Shown: positions 45,139-54,421, counted from the first letter of the stretch. The stretch is 64,000 nucleotides of DNA from Aestuariivirga litoralis (GCF_003234965.1 NZ_QKVK01000008.1:1-64000); one strand, 5' to 3'. Notes: generated from the sequence alone by a model not told the origin. Made by a program: numbers and translations.

Positions 45139-46143
45139 TCAGTCCTTCAGCACGATGACGTGGGCGGGGTCGATGGCGAGGCTCACCGTCTCGCCGGGCG
45201 TTACCTTGGTTTCGGCAGGAAGCCTGGCGAGGAGGTCGACGCCGTTCACCCGCGCGGTAACGCGCTTGAAGCTGCCCTGGTAGACGACATCCGTCACCGC
45301 GCCCGCGAGTGCGCCGCCCAGCGAGACGTGCTCGGGGCGGATCGCCACTTCCCTTGCATCATGTGGCGCGGGGAAGCGGCCGAGTGCCGTGTCGATCATG
45401 CCGTCCAGCACGGTGCCCGGCACGATGGTGCTCTCGCCCATGAAGGTGGCGGTGAAGCGGGTGGCGGGGCGGGCATAGACGCGTTCGGGGTCGCCCTGGT
45501 CCTCGATGCGGCCGTGGTTCATGACGACGACGTGGTCGGCGAGCGCCATGGCCTCTTCCTGATCGTGCGTCACGTGGATGAAGGCGGTGCCGACGCGCTT
45601 CTGGATCGCCTTCAGCTCGTCCTGCATCTGGCGGCGGAGCTTGAGGTCGAGCGCGCCCAGCGGTTCGTCGAGCAGCAGCACGGCGGGTTCGACGACGAGG
45701 GCGCGGGCCAGCGCCACGCGCTGGCGCTGGCCGCCCGAGAGCTGGTGCGGCTTCCTCTCGAAGGCGGCGGCGAGGCCGACCACCTCGAGCATGGCGCGGG
45801 CCTTGGCATCACGTTCCGCCTTCGCCACACCCTTCATGCGCAGGCCGAAGCCGACATTGCCGCCGATCGTCATGTGCGGGAACAGCGCATAGTCCTGGAA
45901 CACCGTGGCGGTGGGGCGCTTGGCGGGGGCCATGGCGGTGCAGTCCGCGCCCTTGATGAGGACGCGCCCCTGTTCGGGGGCAAGAAAGCCGCCGAGGATC
46001 GAGAGCAGCGTGGTCTTGCCGGAGCCCGAGGGGCCGAGCAGCACGGTGTAGCTGTCCGGCGGGAGATTGAGCGAGACGTCATCCAGCACCTTCGTCGGGC
46101 CGAAGCTGTGGGAGACGTGCTGGATGGAAACGAGGTCCGTCAT
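45139..46143 (-). CDS. Polyamine-type ABC importer ATPase (PotA-like)
   Basis: A 334-residue ATPase with Walker A GPSGSGKTT, signature LSGGQRQR, Walker B LLLDEPLGALD, H-loop VTHDQEEAM and a C-terminal TOBE domain (IRPEHVSLG). The start at 46143 overlaps the preceding permease stop as ATGA. It drives the importer with the two permeases and the periplasmic protein upstream. Spermidine/putrescine or opine-like amines are the usual cargo of this family. Confidence 0.92.
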   Translation of the reverse strand: MTDLVSIQHVSHSFGPTKVLDDVSLNLPPDSYTVLLGPSGSGKTTLLSILGGFLAPEQGRVLIKGADCTAMAPAKRPTATVFQDYALFPHMTIGGNVGFGLRMKGVAKAERDAKARAMLEVVGLAAAFERKPHQLSGGQRQRVALARALVVEPAVLLLDEPLGALDLKLRRQMQDELKAIQKRVGTAFIHVTHDQEEAMALADHVVVMNHGRIEDQGDPERVYARPATRFTATFMGESTIVPGTVLDGMIDTALGRFPAPHDAREVAIRPEHVSLGGALAGAVTDVVYQGSFKRVTARVNGVDLLARLPAETKVTPGETVSLAIDPAHVIVLKD

Positions 46144-46916
46144 TGCGGGCGCTTTCGGAAGGCGACGAGTTCGAAGACGATGGCGAGGATGATGGAGACG
46201 CCGAAGACGAGGGCGCCCACCGCATTGGTCTTGGGGTTCAGCCCCGCGCGCAGCAGGTTCCAGATCTCGACGGGCAGCGTCGTCTCGAAGCGGGTCAGCA
46301 GGAAGGAGATGACGAACTCGTCCCACGAGAAGGTCATGGATAGGAAGAAGGCGGCGAAGAGGGCGGGCCACATCATGGGCGCGGTGACGAGGAGAAGGAC
46401 CTTCGCCTCGCTGGCACCGAGGTCGCGCGCGGCGCGCTCGATATTGGCCTGGTGCTCGCCCATCTGGCTGTAGATGATGGCGAAGCAGAGCGGCAGGTTG
46501 ATCACCACATGCCCGATGCCCGCGGCCATCAGGGATTTGGGGAGCCCGATCCAGTTGAAGAAGATCAGGAGGCCCATGCCGATGATGAGGTAACTCACCG
46601 TGAGCGGCAGGGTGATCAGCCCACGGAGGAAGGCAGAGGCCGGCAGGTGGAAGCGCGCGAAGCCCCAGGCGGAGAGGAAGCCCAGCAGTGTCGCAATGGC
46701 GGAGGTGGTGAGTGCTACCAGCACGGAATTGCCGAGCCCCGCGGTGAGGCGCGCGTCGTTCAGCACCGCGGTGTACCAGCGCAGGCTCGGGCCGTTGAAG
46801 GGCGGGATGGGGAAGAGCGTGCCCTGGAAGGAGAACAGCACCAGCACGGCTACCGGCAGGAAGATGAAGCCGTAGAGCAGCAGGGCGTAGGCGATGGCAA
46901 TGGCGCGGGTCATCAC
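46140..46916 (-). CDS. Polyamine-type ABC importer permease (PotC-like)
   Basis: A 258-residue six-helix permease. The cytosolic coupling loop is NIERAARDLGASEAKVLLLVTAP, the typical PotC form. The first two codons are both ATG (46916 and 46913). Four-base overlaps on both sides tie it to the neighbours. Confidence 0.9.
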   Translation of the reverse strand: MMTRAIAIAYALLLYGFIFLPVAVLVLFSFQGTLFPIPPFNGPSLRWYTAVLNDARLTAGLGNSVLVALTTSAIATLLGFLSAWGFARFHLPASAFLRGLITLPLTVSYLIIGMGLLIFFNWIGLPKSLMAAGIGHVVINLPLCFAIIYSQMGEHQANIERAARDLGASEAKVLLLVTAPMMWPALFAAFFLSMTFSWDEFVISFLLTRFETTLPVEIWNLLRAGLNPKTNAVGALVFGVSIILAIVFELVAFRKRPQ

Positions 46917-47752
46917 GCCCTCTCGATCTTCAGCCAGCGGGCGCAGGCGAGATAGGCGATGGTGACGACGGCCATGAGGATGAGCGAGAGGGCGGAGGCC
47001 GAGGCGAAGTCGCCGCGCCGGCCGATCTGCATCATGATCAGCTGCGGCATCAGGAGTTCGTTGTTGCCGCCCAGAATCTGCGGCGTGATGTAGTCGCCGA
47101 TCGCCAGCACGAAGGTGAGGAAGGCGCCGACCATGATGCCGGGGAGCGTGAGCGGCAGGATGACGTGGATGAAGGTCTGGATGCCGGAGGCGCCAAGGTC
47201 CGTCGCGGCCTTGCGGTAGTTCGGCGAGAGCTGCTTGAGGTTGGCGTAGATCGTCAGTGTGAGGAGCATCACGAAGAAGTGGACGAAGCCGATCACCGTC
47301 GCCGCGCGGGTGTTGGCGATCTGCACGGGTTCCGCCAGCAGGCCGAGATCGACCAGCGTGGAATTGACGACGCCCTTTTCAGCGAGGACGAGGAGCCATG
47401 AGTAGGAGCGCACGACATAGGAGGTCCAGAAGGGCAGGACGGCCAGCATCAGGGCCAGCCGCTGCCAGCGCTCCGGCACCATGAAGGCGAGGACCCAGGC
47501 GAAGGGATAGGCCAGCAGCACCGAGACCGCGGTGACGATGAGCGTGACCTCGAGCGAGTTGACGAGCGCGCGCCAGTAGCTCGGATTGGCAAAGAACTGC
47601 GCATAGGCGGCAAGGCTTGCGCCTTCCCCGGCCTTCGGGTGAAGGCTCATCACCGCCATGGCGATGAAAGGCACGACGAAGAAGACCAGCGTCCACAGCA
47701 GTGCGGGTGTGACGCTGGCCCATCCGATGCGTTGTCCCGATGCCTGGCTCAC
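46913..47752 (-). CDS. Polyamine-type ABC importer permease (PotB-like)
   Basis: A 279-residue permease with the coupling loop YRKAATDLGASGIQTFIHVILP and the family motif PFWTSYVVRSYSW. It overlaps the binding-protein stop and the next permease start by four bases each, so potD-potB-potC-potA are translated as one chain. Confidence 0.92.
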   Translation of the reverse strand: MSQASGQRIGWASVTPALLWTLVFFVVPFIAMAVMSLHPKAGEGASLAAYAQFFANPSYWRALVNSLEVTLIVTAVSVLLAYPFAWVLAFMVPERWQRLALMLAVLPFWTSYVVRSYSWLLVLAEKGVVNSTLVDLGLLAEPVQIANTRAATVIGFVHFFVMLLTLTIYANLKQLSPNYRKAATDLGASGIQTFIHVILPLTLPGIMVGAFLTFVLAIGDYITPQILGGNNELLMPQLIMMQIGRRGDFASASALSLILMAVVTIAYLACARWLKIERA

Positions 47753-48813
47753 TGCGCCTGGATCATTTCAGTCCACAGGTCCTGCATCTTCTTGTCGAGG
47801 TCCTCCGAGGGGGCCGGATATTCCTGGGCCCGCTTCAGGAAGTCCGCCTGCTCGGCAAAGCGCAGGATCTTCTTCTGGTCGTCGTTCAGCGCAGCCTTGG
47901 CATTGGCCGGCATGCCCCAGTAGCAGGCGGAGGTGGCGAGCCGCGCCTGGCCCTCGGGGCTGAGGATGTACTGGATGAACTTCAGCGCCGCGTCCTTGTT
48001 CTTCGAATCCTTGAACATGGCGAGCGACTGCGACCAGAGCACGGCCCCTTCCTTGGGGATCGAGAAGTCGAGGTCCGGGTTCTCCTTGGCGATGCCGGCC
48101 GTCACCCATTCGCCGCCGCCGACCAGGATGTCGGCCTCGCCGGTGGCGAGTGCCGTCTGGCTGGCGACCACGTCGGTCACCGCCTTGGCGTTGGCCTTCA
48201 TCTTGAGGAGGACCTCCTTCAGCGCGGGAAGGTCGGCCTCGGTGAGTTCGGAGGTCTTCTTGCCGATCGACATGGCGGCGAGGCCCATCACGGGCAGGTA
48301 ATAGTCATAGATGGCGATGCGGCCCTTGTACTTGTCGTTGGTCAGCACGCCGAGGGTTTCCATGTCGGCCACGTCGACCTTCGACTTGTTGAAGCCGATG
48401 GTGTTGTAGCCGAACTTCTCGGTGATGCCGTAGCGCTTGCCGTCCACCACGGCATGGCTGTCCATCAGCACCTCGGGGAAAATGTCGGCAGTGGGAAGCT
48501 GGTCGGCGGGCAGCGGCTCGAACAGGCCGCGCTCGACACCGCGGCGGACGTCGACCGTGTCGATCACCATCACGTCCCAGTCGCCGGGCTGGGACTGCTC
48601 GACGATGGCAAGGCCTGCACCCGTGCCCTCGAACTCCTTGACGTTGACCTTGATGCCGGTGGCGTCCTCGAAGGGCTTCAGCAGGTTCGGGTCGGAGTGG
48701 TCGCACCAGACTAGGGCATTGAGATCCTGGGCGGAGGCGGCGGCGTAGGAGCCCATGAGGGCCAGTGCGGCGACGGAAGCGCCGAAGAGACGGCGCGAAA
48801 GACGGTTGGTCAT
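47749..48813 (-). CDS. Polyamine-type periplasmic binding protein (PotD-like)
   Basis: A 354-residue extracellular binding protein with a signal peptide cleaved near residue 28 (AAASA-QD). NALVWCDHSDPNLLKPFEDATG is the family beginning, and VLTNDKYKGRIAIYD and YILSPEGQARLAT are usual PotD-like segments. It heads the operon and is divergent from a TetR regulator. The amine bound cannot be named from sequence. Confidence 0.9.
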   Translation of the reverse strand: MTNRLSRRLFGASVAALALMGSYAAASAQDLNALVWCDHSDPNLLKPFEDATGIKVNVKEFEGTGAGLAIVEQSQPGDWDVMVIDTVDVRRGVERGLFEPLPADQLPTADIFPEVLMDSHAVVDGKRYGITEKFGYNTIGFNKSKVDVADMETLGVLTNDKYKGRIAIYDYYLPVMGLAAMSIGKKTSELTEADLPALKEVLLKMKANAKAVTDVVASQTALATGEADILVGGGEWVTAGIAKENPDLDFSIPKEGAVLWSQSLAMFKDSKNKDAALKFIQYILSPEGQARLATSACYWGMPANAKAALNDDQKKILRFAEQADFLKRAQEYPAPSEDLDKKMQDLWTEMIQAQ

Positions 48814-48846
48814 GTGGCGTTCTCCCTATATGCGAGAAAACTGAAC

Positions 48847-48869
48847 GAATTACAAAGTTGAGTCAATTC
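48847..48869. promoter_or_regulatory. Candidate TetR operator between potD and tetR
   Basis: GAATT and AATTC (48847-48851, 48865-48869) frame the region, with an inner TTGAGTCAA palindrome at 48858-48866. It sits mid-gap, 34 bases from potD and 24 from the tetR start. TetR proteins commonly bind such palindromes between themselves and the genes they control. Confidence 0.5.
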
Positions 48870-48892
48870 CAATAATCGTGCAGACTGCCCGC

Positions 48893-49522
48893 ATGTCAGG
48901 CTTGCGCGAGAGACAGAAGGCCATCCGCCACGACCGCATCGTGGAGGCCGCCACCCGCCTTTTCCGCGAGCAGGGCTACGAGACGGTGAAGATGGAGGCG
49001 ATCGCCGCCGCCGCCGAAGTCTCGATCGGCACGATCTACAATTACTACCGCAACAAGGGCGACCTGCTGGTCGCCATCGTCTCGCTCGAGGTCGAGGAGG
49101 TGCTGCGCCAGGGTGAGGAGGTGATCGCCAACCCGCCCGCCAGTGCCGAGGCTGCGGTCGATGCCCTGGTCGGCGGCTATGTGGAGCATTCGCTGCACTA
49201 TCTCTCGAAGGAGATGTGGCGGCAGGCCATGGCGATCTCGACGACCCAGCCCGAAAGCCCCTTCGGCGAAACCTATGCCGCGCTCGACGTGGCGCTGGCG
49301 CAGCAGACCTGCCAACTGATCGAAAAGCTCCAGCAGCTGGGCCTTCTGGACCGGGCCGCCGACGCCGCCGGCCTCGGCGAGGTCATTTTCAACAATACGA
49401 ACATGAACTTCATCGTGTTCGTGAAGGACGAGGGGATGACCCTCGCGCAACTCCGCAGCCACCTCCGCCGCCAAAACAGGGCCGTCTTGGCGGGATTCCG
49501 GAGCGTGGCTGCGGGGGCCTGA
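48893..49522 (+). CDS. TetR-family regulator of the pot-like operon
   Basis: A 209-residue TetR protein. The helix-turn-helix is VKMEAIAAAAEVSIGTIYNYYRNKGDL (about 33-60). The C-terminal domain, with cavity-lining residues unknown, has no named relative I can place. It is divergent from potD with an 79-base gap and probably represses the importer until an amine binds. ATG at 48893 is chosen; a GTG at 48878 is possible. Confidence 0.9.
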   Translation: MSGLRERQKAIRHDRIVEAATRLFREQGYETVKMEAIAAAAEVSIGTIYNYYRNKGDLLVAIVSLEVEEVLRQGEEVIANPPASAEAAVDALVGGYVEHSLHYLSKEMWRQAMAISTTQPESPFGETYAALDVALAQQTCQLIEKLQQLGLLDRAADAAGLGEVIFNNTNMNFIVFVKDEGMTLAQLRSHLRRQNRAVLAGFRSVAAGA

Positions 49523-49558
49523 CCGTCGCAGTCTTTTCTTGTATTAGGAAAATTATGC

Positions 49559-49587
49559 TTGACAGCGCGCGCTGGATCGGGTATAGG
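49559..49587 (+). promoter_or_regulatory. Strong sigma70-type promoter
   Basis: TTGACA (49559-49564), a 17-base spacer and TATAGG (49582-49587) form the best housekeeping promoter match seen in the window. A transcript would start near 49594 and carry a leader of about 210 bases, including a family A repeat, before the aminotransferase at 49808. A short noncoding transcript ending in the repeat is the alternative. The rest of the 285-base gap shows nothing else. Confidence 0.72.
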
Positions 49588-49619
49588 AGGTCATTCTCGA
49601 CAATTGGGTTCTCCCCCAT

Positions 49620-49705
49620 CCGTCACCCCGGCGAAAGCCGGGGCCCCGCTTTGTGCGTTGCACCATGTGGATGGAGAGCGGGGTCCCGGCTTTCGCCGGG
49701 ATGAC
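49620..49705. repeat. Palindromic repeat family A, copy in the aminotransferase leader
   Basis: Ends CCGTCACCCCGGCGAAAGCC and CCCGGCTTTCGCCGGGATGA match those at 7904 and 44301. This copy lies downstream of a strong promoter and within the expected leader of the aminotransferase mRNA. Confidence 0.9.
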
Positions 49706-49807
49706 TGCGTTTCAAGGGTCTGGCCCAAGCAACGGGGAAAGCTGGTGCATTTCCCTGGATGCCCGGTTTCTGCTATCACCAAGCATCGCTCGGAGGAGAT
49801 TTGACCG

Positions 49808-51166
49808 ATGAACAAGCCCGTGAATCTTGACGGCGCCGCCGCCTGGGAGCCGTCACCCAACAATCTTGAGCCGTTCTGGATGGGCTTCACGCCCAACCGC
49901 GCCTTCAAGAAGCGCCCGCGCATGATCGCGCGTGCCAAGGACATGCACTACTACGACATGTCCGGCCGCGCCGTTCTCGACGGGTCTGCCGGCCTGTGGT
50001 GCTCCAATGCCGGCCATTGCCGCGGGCCCATCGTCGAAGCCATCCAGAAGTCGGCCGCCGAGCTCGACTTCGCGCCGACCTTCCAGTTCGGCCATCCCAA
50101 GGTGTTCGAGCTCGCCTCGCGGCTTGCCACCATGGCGCCGGGCGACCTGAACTATGCCTTCTTCTGCAACTCGGGCTCGGAAGCCGCCGACACCGCGCTG
50201 AAGATCGCGCTGGCCTATCACCGCGCCAACGGCGAGGCGAGCCGCACCCGCCTGATCGGCCGCGAGCGTGGCTATCACGGCGTGAACTTCGGCGGCATCT
50301 CGGTCGGCGGCATGGTCGCCAACCGCAAGTGGTTCGGCGCCATGCTGGCCGGTGTCGACCACCTGCCGCACACCTATAACCGCAAGGAACAGGCCTTCAC
50401 CGCGGGCGAGCCGGAGTGGGGTGCTCACCTCGCGGACGACCTCGAGCGTCTGGTGGCGCTGCATGATGCCTCCACCATCGCGGCGGTGATCGTGGAGCCG
50501 ATGGCCGGTTCGACCGGCGTGCTGCCGCCGCCCAAGGGCTATCTCAAGCGCCTGCGCGAGATCTGCACCAAGCACGGCATCCTGCTGATTTTCGACGAAG
50601 TGATCACCGGCTTCGGCCGCCTCGGCCATGCCTTCGCCGCCGAGCGCTTCGGCGTCACCCCCGACATCCTGACCTTCGCCAAGGGCGTCACCTCCGGCAC
50701 CGTGCCGATGGGCGGCTGCCTGGTGCGCCAGGGCATCTACGACAAGTTCATGGGCGGTGCCGACCACGTGATCGAGCTGTTCCACGGCTATACCTATACC
50801 GGCCACCCGATGGCGGCCGCGGCGGGCGTTGCCACCATGGACCTCTATCGCGACGAGAAGCTGTTCGAGAACGCCAAGAAGCTCGAGAAGGTGTGGTCGG
50901 ACGCGGCCTTCACGCTCAAGGGCCATCCGCTGGTCGAGGACATCCGCACCATCGGCCTCGTGGCCGCCATCGACCTCAAGCCGGTCGAGGGCAAGCCCGG
51001 CCTTCGCGCCTACAAGGCCATGGAGAACGGCTTCCACGACGTGGGCATGCTGGTCCGCATCACGGCGGATACGATTGCACTCTCGCCGCCGCTGATCATC
51101 AACGAGAATCAGATCGACGAGATCTTCTCCGACAAGATGCCGAAGATCCTGGCCTCGGTGGCCTGA
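49808..51166 (+). CDS. Beta-alanine:pyruvate aminotransferase (omega-amino acid transaminase)
   Basis: This 452-residue class III PLP enzyme would pass the amino group of beta-alanine or beta-aminoisobutyrate to pyruvate, finishing reductive pyrimidine breakdown started by PreTA. PLP residues: Lys292 in TFAKGVTSG, Asp in LIFDEVITGFGRLG, and the NSGSEAADTA phosphate loop. The beginning LEPFWMGFTPNRAFKKRPRM is characteristic of beta-alanine:pyruvate transaminases, and HGYTYTGHPMAAAA closes the pocket. GGAGGAG precedes the ATG. It has its own promoter and terminator and is 30 kb from the rest of the pathway. Confidence 0.93.
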   Translation: MNKPVNLDGAAAWEPSPNNLEPFWMGFTPNRAFKKRPRMIARAKDMHYYDMSGRAVLDGSAGLWCSNAGHCRGPIVEAIQKSAAELDFAPTFQFGHPKVFELASRLATMAPGDLNYAFFCNSGSEAADTALKIALAYHRANGEASRTRLIGRERGYHGVNFGGISVGGMVANRKWFGAMLAGVDHLPHTYNRKEQAFTAGEPEWGAHLADDLERLVALHDASTIAAVIVEPMAGSTGVLPPPKGYLKRLREICTKHGILLIFDEVITGFGRLGHAFAAERFGVTPDILTFAKGVTSGTVPMGGCLVRQGIYDKFMGGADHVIELFHGYTYTGHPMAAAAGVATMDLYRDEKLFENAKKLEKVWSDAAFTLKGHPLVEDIRTIGLVAAIDLKPVEGKPGLRAYKAMENGFHDVGMLVRITADTIALSPPLIINENQIDEIFSDKMPKILASVA

Positions 51167-51192
51167 TCCATCGGATCACGGACGGTTTCGAA

Positions 51193-51221
51193 GGCCGGAG
51201 GGCACCCCCTCCGGCCTTTTT
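51193..51221 (+). terminator. Rho-independent terminator after the aminotransferase
   Basis: GGCCGGAGGG and CCCTCCGGCC form a perfect 10-bp stem with a four-base loop, followed by TTTTT. It starts 26 bases after the aminotransferase stop and closes a single-gene transcript. Confidence 0.92.
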
Positions 51222-51264
51222 GCATCCAAGGCGGGAAAACGGGGCTTCCCGGAAAGGGCGATTC

Positions 51265-52542
51265 ATGCGAATTCCTGATGTGTTGCCCGGCGCGGACGTC
51301 GAATCGCGCGGGGCCGGGGTAAGTGATGGGGTAAGGGGTCGAGGCAGGATGTCACGACACATGGCGCCGGTGATGCTGGGGCTCACCGCCTTTCCGCTCG
51401 CTGCGATCGGCATCGCGGCCTATCTGGTCGTGTCCGCCGGGCCGCAGATGATGGCGGTGGCGGGGGCCATCCTGCTGTTGTCCTGCTGCATCCTGCTGGC
51501 CGTTACCGTGGCGCTGGTGAAGCTGCAGCGCCACGACGAGTGGCTGTGGTCGCTGCGGGATTCGCTCCGCGGCCTCGCCGGCAAATCCGATGACCTGCTC
51601 GCCCGGCTGGCAAGCGTGGAGCGCCGCCATGACGACGCGGTGACGGCGGCCCAGCTCGGCGCGGTGGCGGGCGACGTGCACAAGCTGCGCCGCGAGCTGC
51701 ATGACTATGTCGCTGCCCAGCCGCACTGGCGGCAATATGGCCCCGGCGCCGAATCGCTCGTGGCCACCGCGCCGGCGCCGGCGCTGCCGCGGCCGATCAA
51801 GGCCACCGGGCGCGAGGAACTGTCATTGCTGCTGGAGCCCGTGGTGGAGCTGGCCAGCGGATCGACCAGCCACTACCGCGCCCTGGTGGCGCTGGCCGAT
51901 GGCCGCGGCAAGCTGATCGGCCATGACGAGCTGATGCAGAAGGCCGACCAGGGCGGCATGCGCCCCGCCCTCGACCTGCGCATCGTGAAGATGGTGGCCC
52001 CGGTGCTGCGCCGCCTGCGCAACCGCAACCCGGGGCTTCGCGTCTTCGTGCCGGTGGGCAAGGCGACGCTCGGCTCGCAGGACGAAGCGGCGAAGCTGAT
52101 GGCCCTGCTGCAGAAGGACGCCGACGTGGCCCAGGGCATGGTGTTCGAATTCGCCCAGCAGGACCTGGGCGCGCTCGACGCGGCCGGCATCGAGAACCTG
52201 GCGAAGCTCGCCCGGCACGGCGCCACGCTGGCGCTGCGCGAGGTCTATCTCGGCGGGCTGGACCTTGCCGCACTGCGGCAGCTTGGCGTGCGCTTCCTGT
52301 CCTTCCCGCCGCATGCGGTGGATGCCGGCAACGGCCCCAACGCCGCCTGGGCCGACTTCGCCAAGCAGGCCCGCGCCCTGCAGATGCAGGTGATCGTGGG
52401 CGACGTGAAGACGCCGCAGCAGGCCACCGCCGCCAGCCGTTCGGCGCGCTTCGGACATGGCCCCTTCTTCGCGCCGCCGCGCAAGGTGAGGCCGGAGGCC
52501 GGCGTGGCCGCCGCCGCAGTGCGCAAAGCCAGCGCCGCCTGA
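51265..52542 (+). CDS. Membrane-anchored degenerate EAL-domain protein
   Basis: A 425-residue protein with two membrane helices (about 35-75), a probable coiled region (80-140) and a C-terminal EAL-like fold (about 180-405). The fold is seen in LLLEPVVELASGSTSHYRALV, LDLRIVKMVAPVL and GLDLAALRQLGVRFLSF, but the EAL triplet reads RAL and the DDFGTG metal loop is gone. It is very unlikely to hydrolyse cyclic di-GMP and may bind a partner instead. A later ATG at 51349 is possible. The EAL-like / HAD-IIA / ribF order is common in this bacterial order. Confidence 0.82.
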   Translation: MRIPDVLPGADVESRGAGVSDGVRGRGRMSRHMAPVMLGLTAFPLAAIGIAAYLVVSAGPQMMAVAGAILLLSCCILLAVTVALVKLQRHDEWLWSLRDSLRGLAGKSDDLLARLASVERRHDDAVTAAQLGAVAGDVHKLRRELHDYVAAQPHWRQYGPGAESLVATAPAPALPRPIKATGREELSLLLEPVVELASGSTSHYRALVALADGRGKLIGHDELMQKADQGGMRPALDLRIVKMVAPVLRRLRNRNPGLRVFVPVGKATLGSQDEAAKLMALLQKDADVAQGMVFEFAQQDLGALDAAGIENLAKLARHGATLALREVYLGGLDLAALRQLGVRFLSFPPHAVDAGNGPNAAWADFAKQARALQMQVIVGDVKTPQQATAASRSARFGHGPFFAPPRKVRPEAGVAAAAVRKASAA

Positions 52543-52559
52543 TCCTGACGCCGCGCATC

Positions 52560-53387
52560 ATGCAGAGATTTTCCGACGCCTATCCCGTCTGGTTCTGTGA
52601 CATCTGGGGGGTGGTGCACAATGGCGTGGCGCCCTTCCCGATCACGGTCGAGGCGCTGAAGCGCCATCGCGCCAAGGGCGGCACCGTCATCCTCGTCACC
52701 AATTCGCCGCGCAGCAACCTCGGCGTCGAGAAGCAGCTGCTCGAGATCGGCGTCGATCCCGCCAGCCACGACCGTATCGTGACCTCGGGCGATGTCACCC
52801 AGGTGCTGATGAAGCTGCATGGGGGCAGGGGTGTCCATCACGTGGGGGCTGCCCGCGACCTGTCGATCTATGAGGGCACGGGTGTTTCGCGCGTCGGGCT
52901 CGATGCGGCGGAGGCGGTGCTGTGCACCGGGCTCGTCGATGACCTCAATGACCGGCTGGAGGATTACGAGCCCCTGCTCGACGACATGAAGCGCCGCGGG
53001 CTCGCCATGATCTGCGCCAACCCGGACAAGATCGTGAAGAAGGGCGACCGAATCCTCTACTGCGCGGGGAAGCTCGCCGAGATGTATGCCGCGCGCGGCG
53101 GCGAGGTGCTGATGGCGGGCAAGCCCTTTGCGCCCATCTACGACCTGGCGCTCGCCGAGGCCCGGCGCATCACCGGGCGCGACATCGACCGGCCCGACAT
53201 CCTGGCCATCGGCGACGGGCCGGAGACCGACATCCGCGGCGCTGCGGACTATGGCCTTGACGCCCTTCTTGTTGCAGAAGGGGTGACGGATGCGAGCGAG
53301 GGGCTGCATGTGGCCGAGGCAGAGGTGCTTCGGGCCGTGCCGAACGCCCGCATCGTGGCAACCGTCCATGACCTGTCATGGATGTGA
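52560..53387 (+). CDS. HAD-superfamily class IIA hydrolase
   Basis: A 275-residue HAD-IIA phosphatase of the alphaproteobacterial TIGR01459 group. The nucleophile region is WFCDIWGVVHNG, the second motif VTNSPRS, and the Mg motif AIGDGPETDIRGAADYG. Relatives act on sugar or nucleotide phosphates; the true substrate is unknown. It lies between the EAL-like gene and ribF, 12 bases before ribF, and could act on a flavin-pathway phosphate. Confidence 0.9.
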   Translation: MQRFSDAYPVWFCDIWGVVHNGVAPFPITVEALKRHRAKGGTVILVTNSPRSNLGVEKQLLEIGVDPASHDRIVTSGDVTQVLMKLHGGRGVHHVGAARDLSIYEGTGVSRVGLDAAEAVLCTGLVDDLNDRLEDYEPLLDDMKRRGLAMICANPDKIVKKGDRILYCAGKLAEMYAARGGEVLMAGKPFAPIYDLALAEARRITGRDIDRPDILAIGDGPETDIRGAADYGLDALLVAEGVTDASEGLHVAEAEVLRAVPNARIVATVHDLSWM

Positions 53388-53399
53388 CAAGGAACTGGA

Positions 53400-54401
53400 A
53401 TGCAACTGATCACGGGCCTGTCGCCCGTTCCTGAAACCTGCCGGGGCGGCGTCGTGGCCATCGGCAATTTCGATGGCGTGCACCGCGGCCACCAGACGCT
53501 GCTGACCTGCGCGGCCGAGGAGGGCGCACGGCTGGGGCTGCCCTGGGGCGTGGTCAGCTTCGAGCCGCATCCGCGCAGCTTCTTCCGGCCGGACGAGCCG
53601 GTGTTCCGGCTGACACCGGGGCCGCTGAAGGCCAGGCTGGTGGCGGCGCTGGGTGCCGCCTTCCTGGCGGTGCTGGACTTCGACCGCGCGCTGTCCGAAC
53701 TCTCGCCGGAGGACTTCGTGCGGCTGCACCTGGTGGAGCGGCTGGCCGTGCGCCATGTGGTGATGGGTTACGATTTCCACTTCGGCAAGGGCCGCAAGGG
53801 CAGCCCCGCCACCATGAGCGAACTTGGCGCCAGGTATGGCTTCGGCGTCACCATCGTCGAGCAGGTGACGGATGAGGGCGACCAGCATTCGCCCTTCTCG
53901 TCGAGCAACATCCGCCAGGCGCTGCGCCACGGCCACGTGACCGCTGCGGCGCATGACCTCGGCTATCACTGGACGGTGCTGGGCGAGGTGGTGAAGGGCG
54001 ACCAGCGCGGCCGCACCATCGGCTTTCCCACCTTGAACATCGTTTTGGAAAAGGGGGCCGACCCCTATCGCGGCATCTATGCCGTGCGCGTGCGCGATGC
54101 GATGAAGCAGGGTGCCGAGGTGTGGAAAGGTGCGGGCTATTTCGGCGACCGGCCGACCTTCGACACGGGGCGCACCTTCCTCGAGGTCTATCTCATCGGC
54201 TTCGAGGGCGACCTCTATGGCCGGCAGCTGTTCGTCGAATTCGTCGACCTGATCCGCGGCGACAAGCGCTTCGCGTCGATCGACGAGCTGGTGACGCAGA
54301 TGAAGGCGGATTGCGAAGCGGCGGTGGCGCGGCTTGCTGCGCCCGATGAAACGGTGACGGCTTTTCCGCTGGGGCGGCTGCAGGCCGAGGGGAAGATTTA
54401 G
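53400..54401 (+). CDS. ribF: Bifunctional riboflavin kinase / FAD synthetase
   Basis: This 333-residue enzyme makes FMN and FAD from riboflavin. The N-terminal FMN adenylyltransferase part has AIGNFDGVHRGHQTLL and SSSNIRQALRHG; the C-terminal kinase part has GDQRGRTIGFPTLNI, GYFGDRPTF and EFVDLIRGDKRF. Length is standard. AAGGA precedes the ATG. Its supply of flavin suits a region with many flavoproteins, but the gene is housekeeping. Confidence 0.96.
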   Translation: MQLITGLSPVPETCRGGVVAIGNFDGVHRGHQTLLTCAAEEGARLGLPWGVVSFEPHPRSFFRPDEPVFRLTPGPLKARLVAALGAAFLAVLDFDRALSELSPEDFVRLHLVERLAVRHVVMGYDFHFGKGRKGSPATMSELGARYGFGVTIVEQVTDEGDQHSPFSSSNIRQALRHGHVTAAAHDLGYHWTVLGEVVKGDQRGRTIGFPTLNIVLEKGADPYRGIYAVRVRDAMKQGAEVWKGAGYFGDRPTFDTGRTFLEVYLIGFEGDLYGRQLFVEFVDLIRGDKRFASIDELVTQMKADCEAAVARLAAPDETVTAFPLGRLQAEGKI

Positions 54402-54421
54402 GGCTGCTTGCCGCTTCCCAC

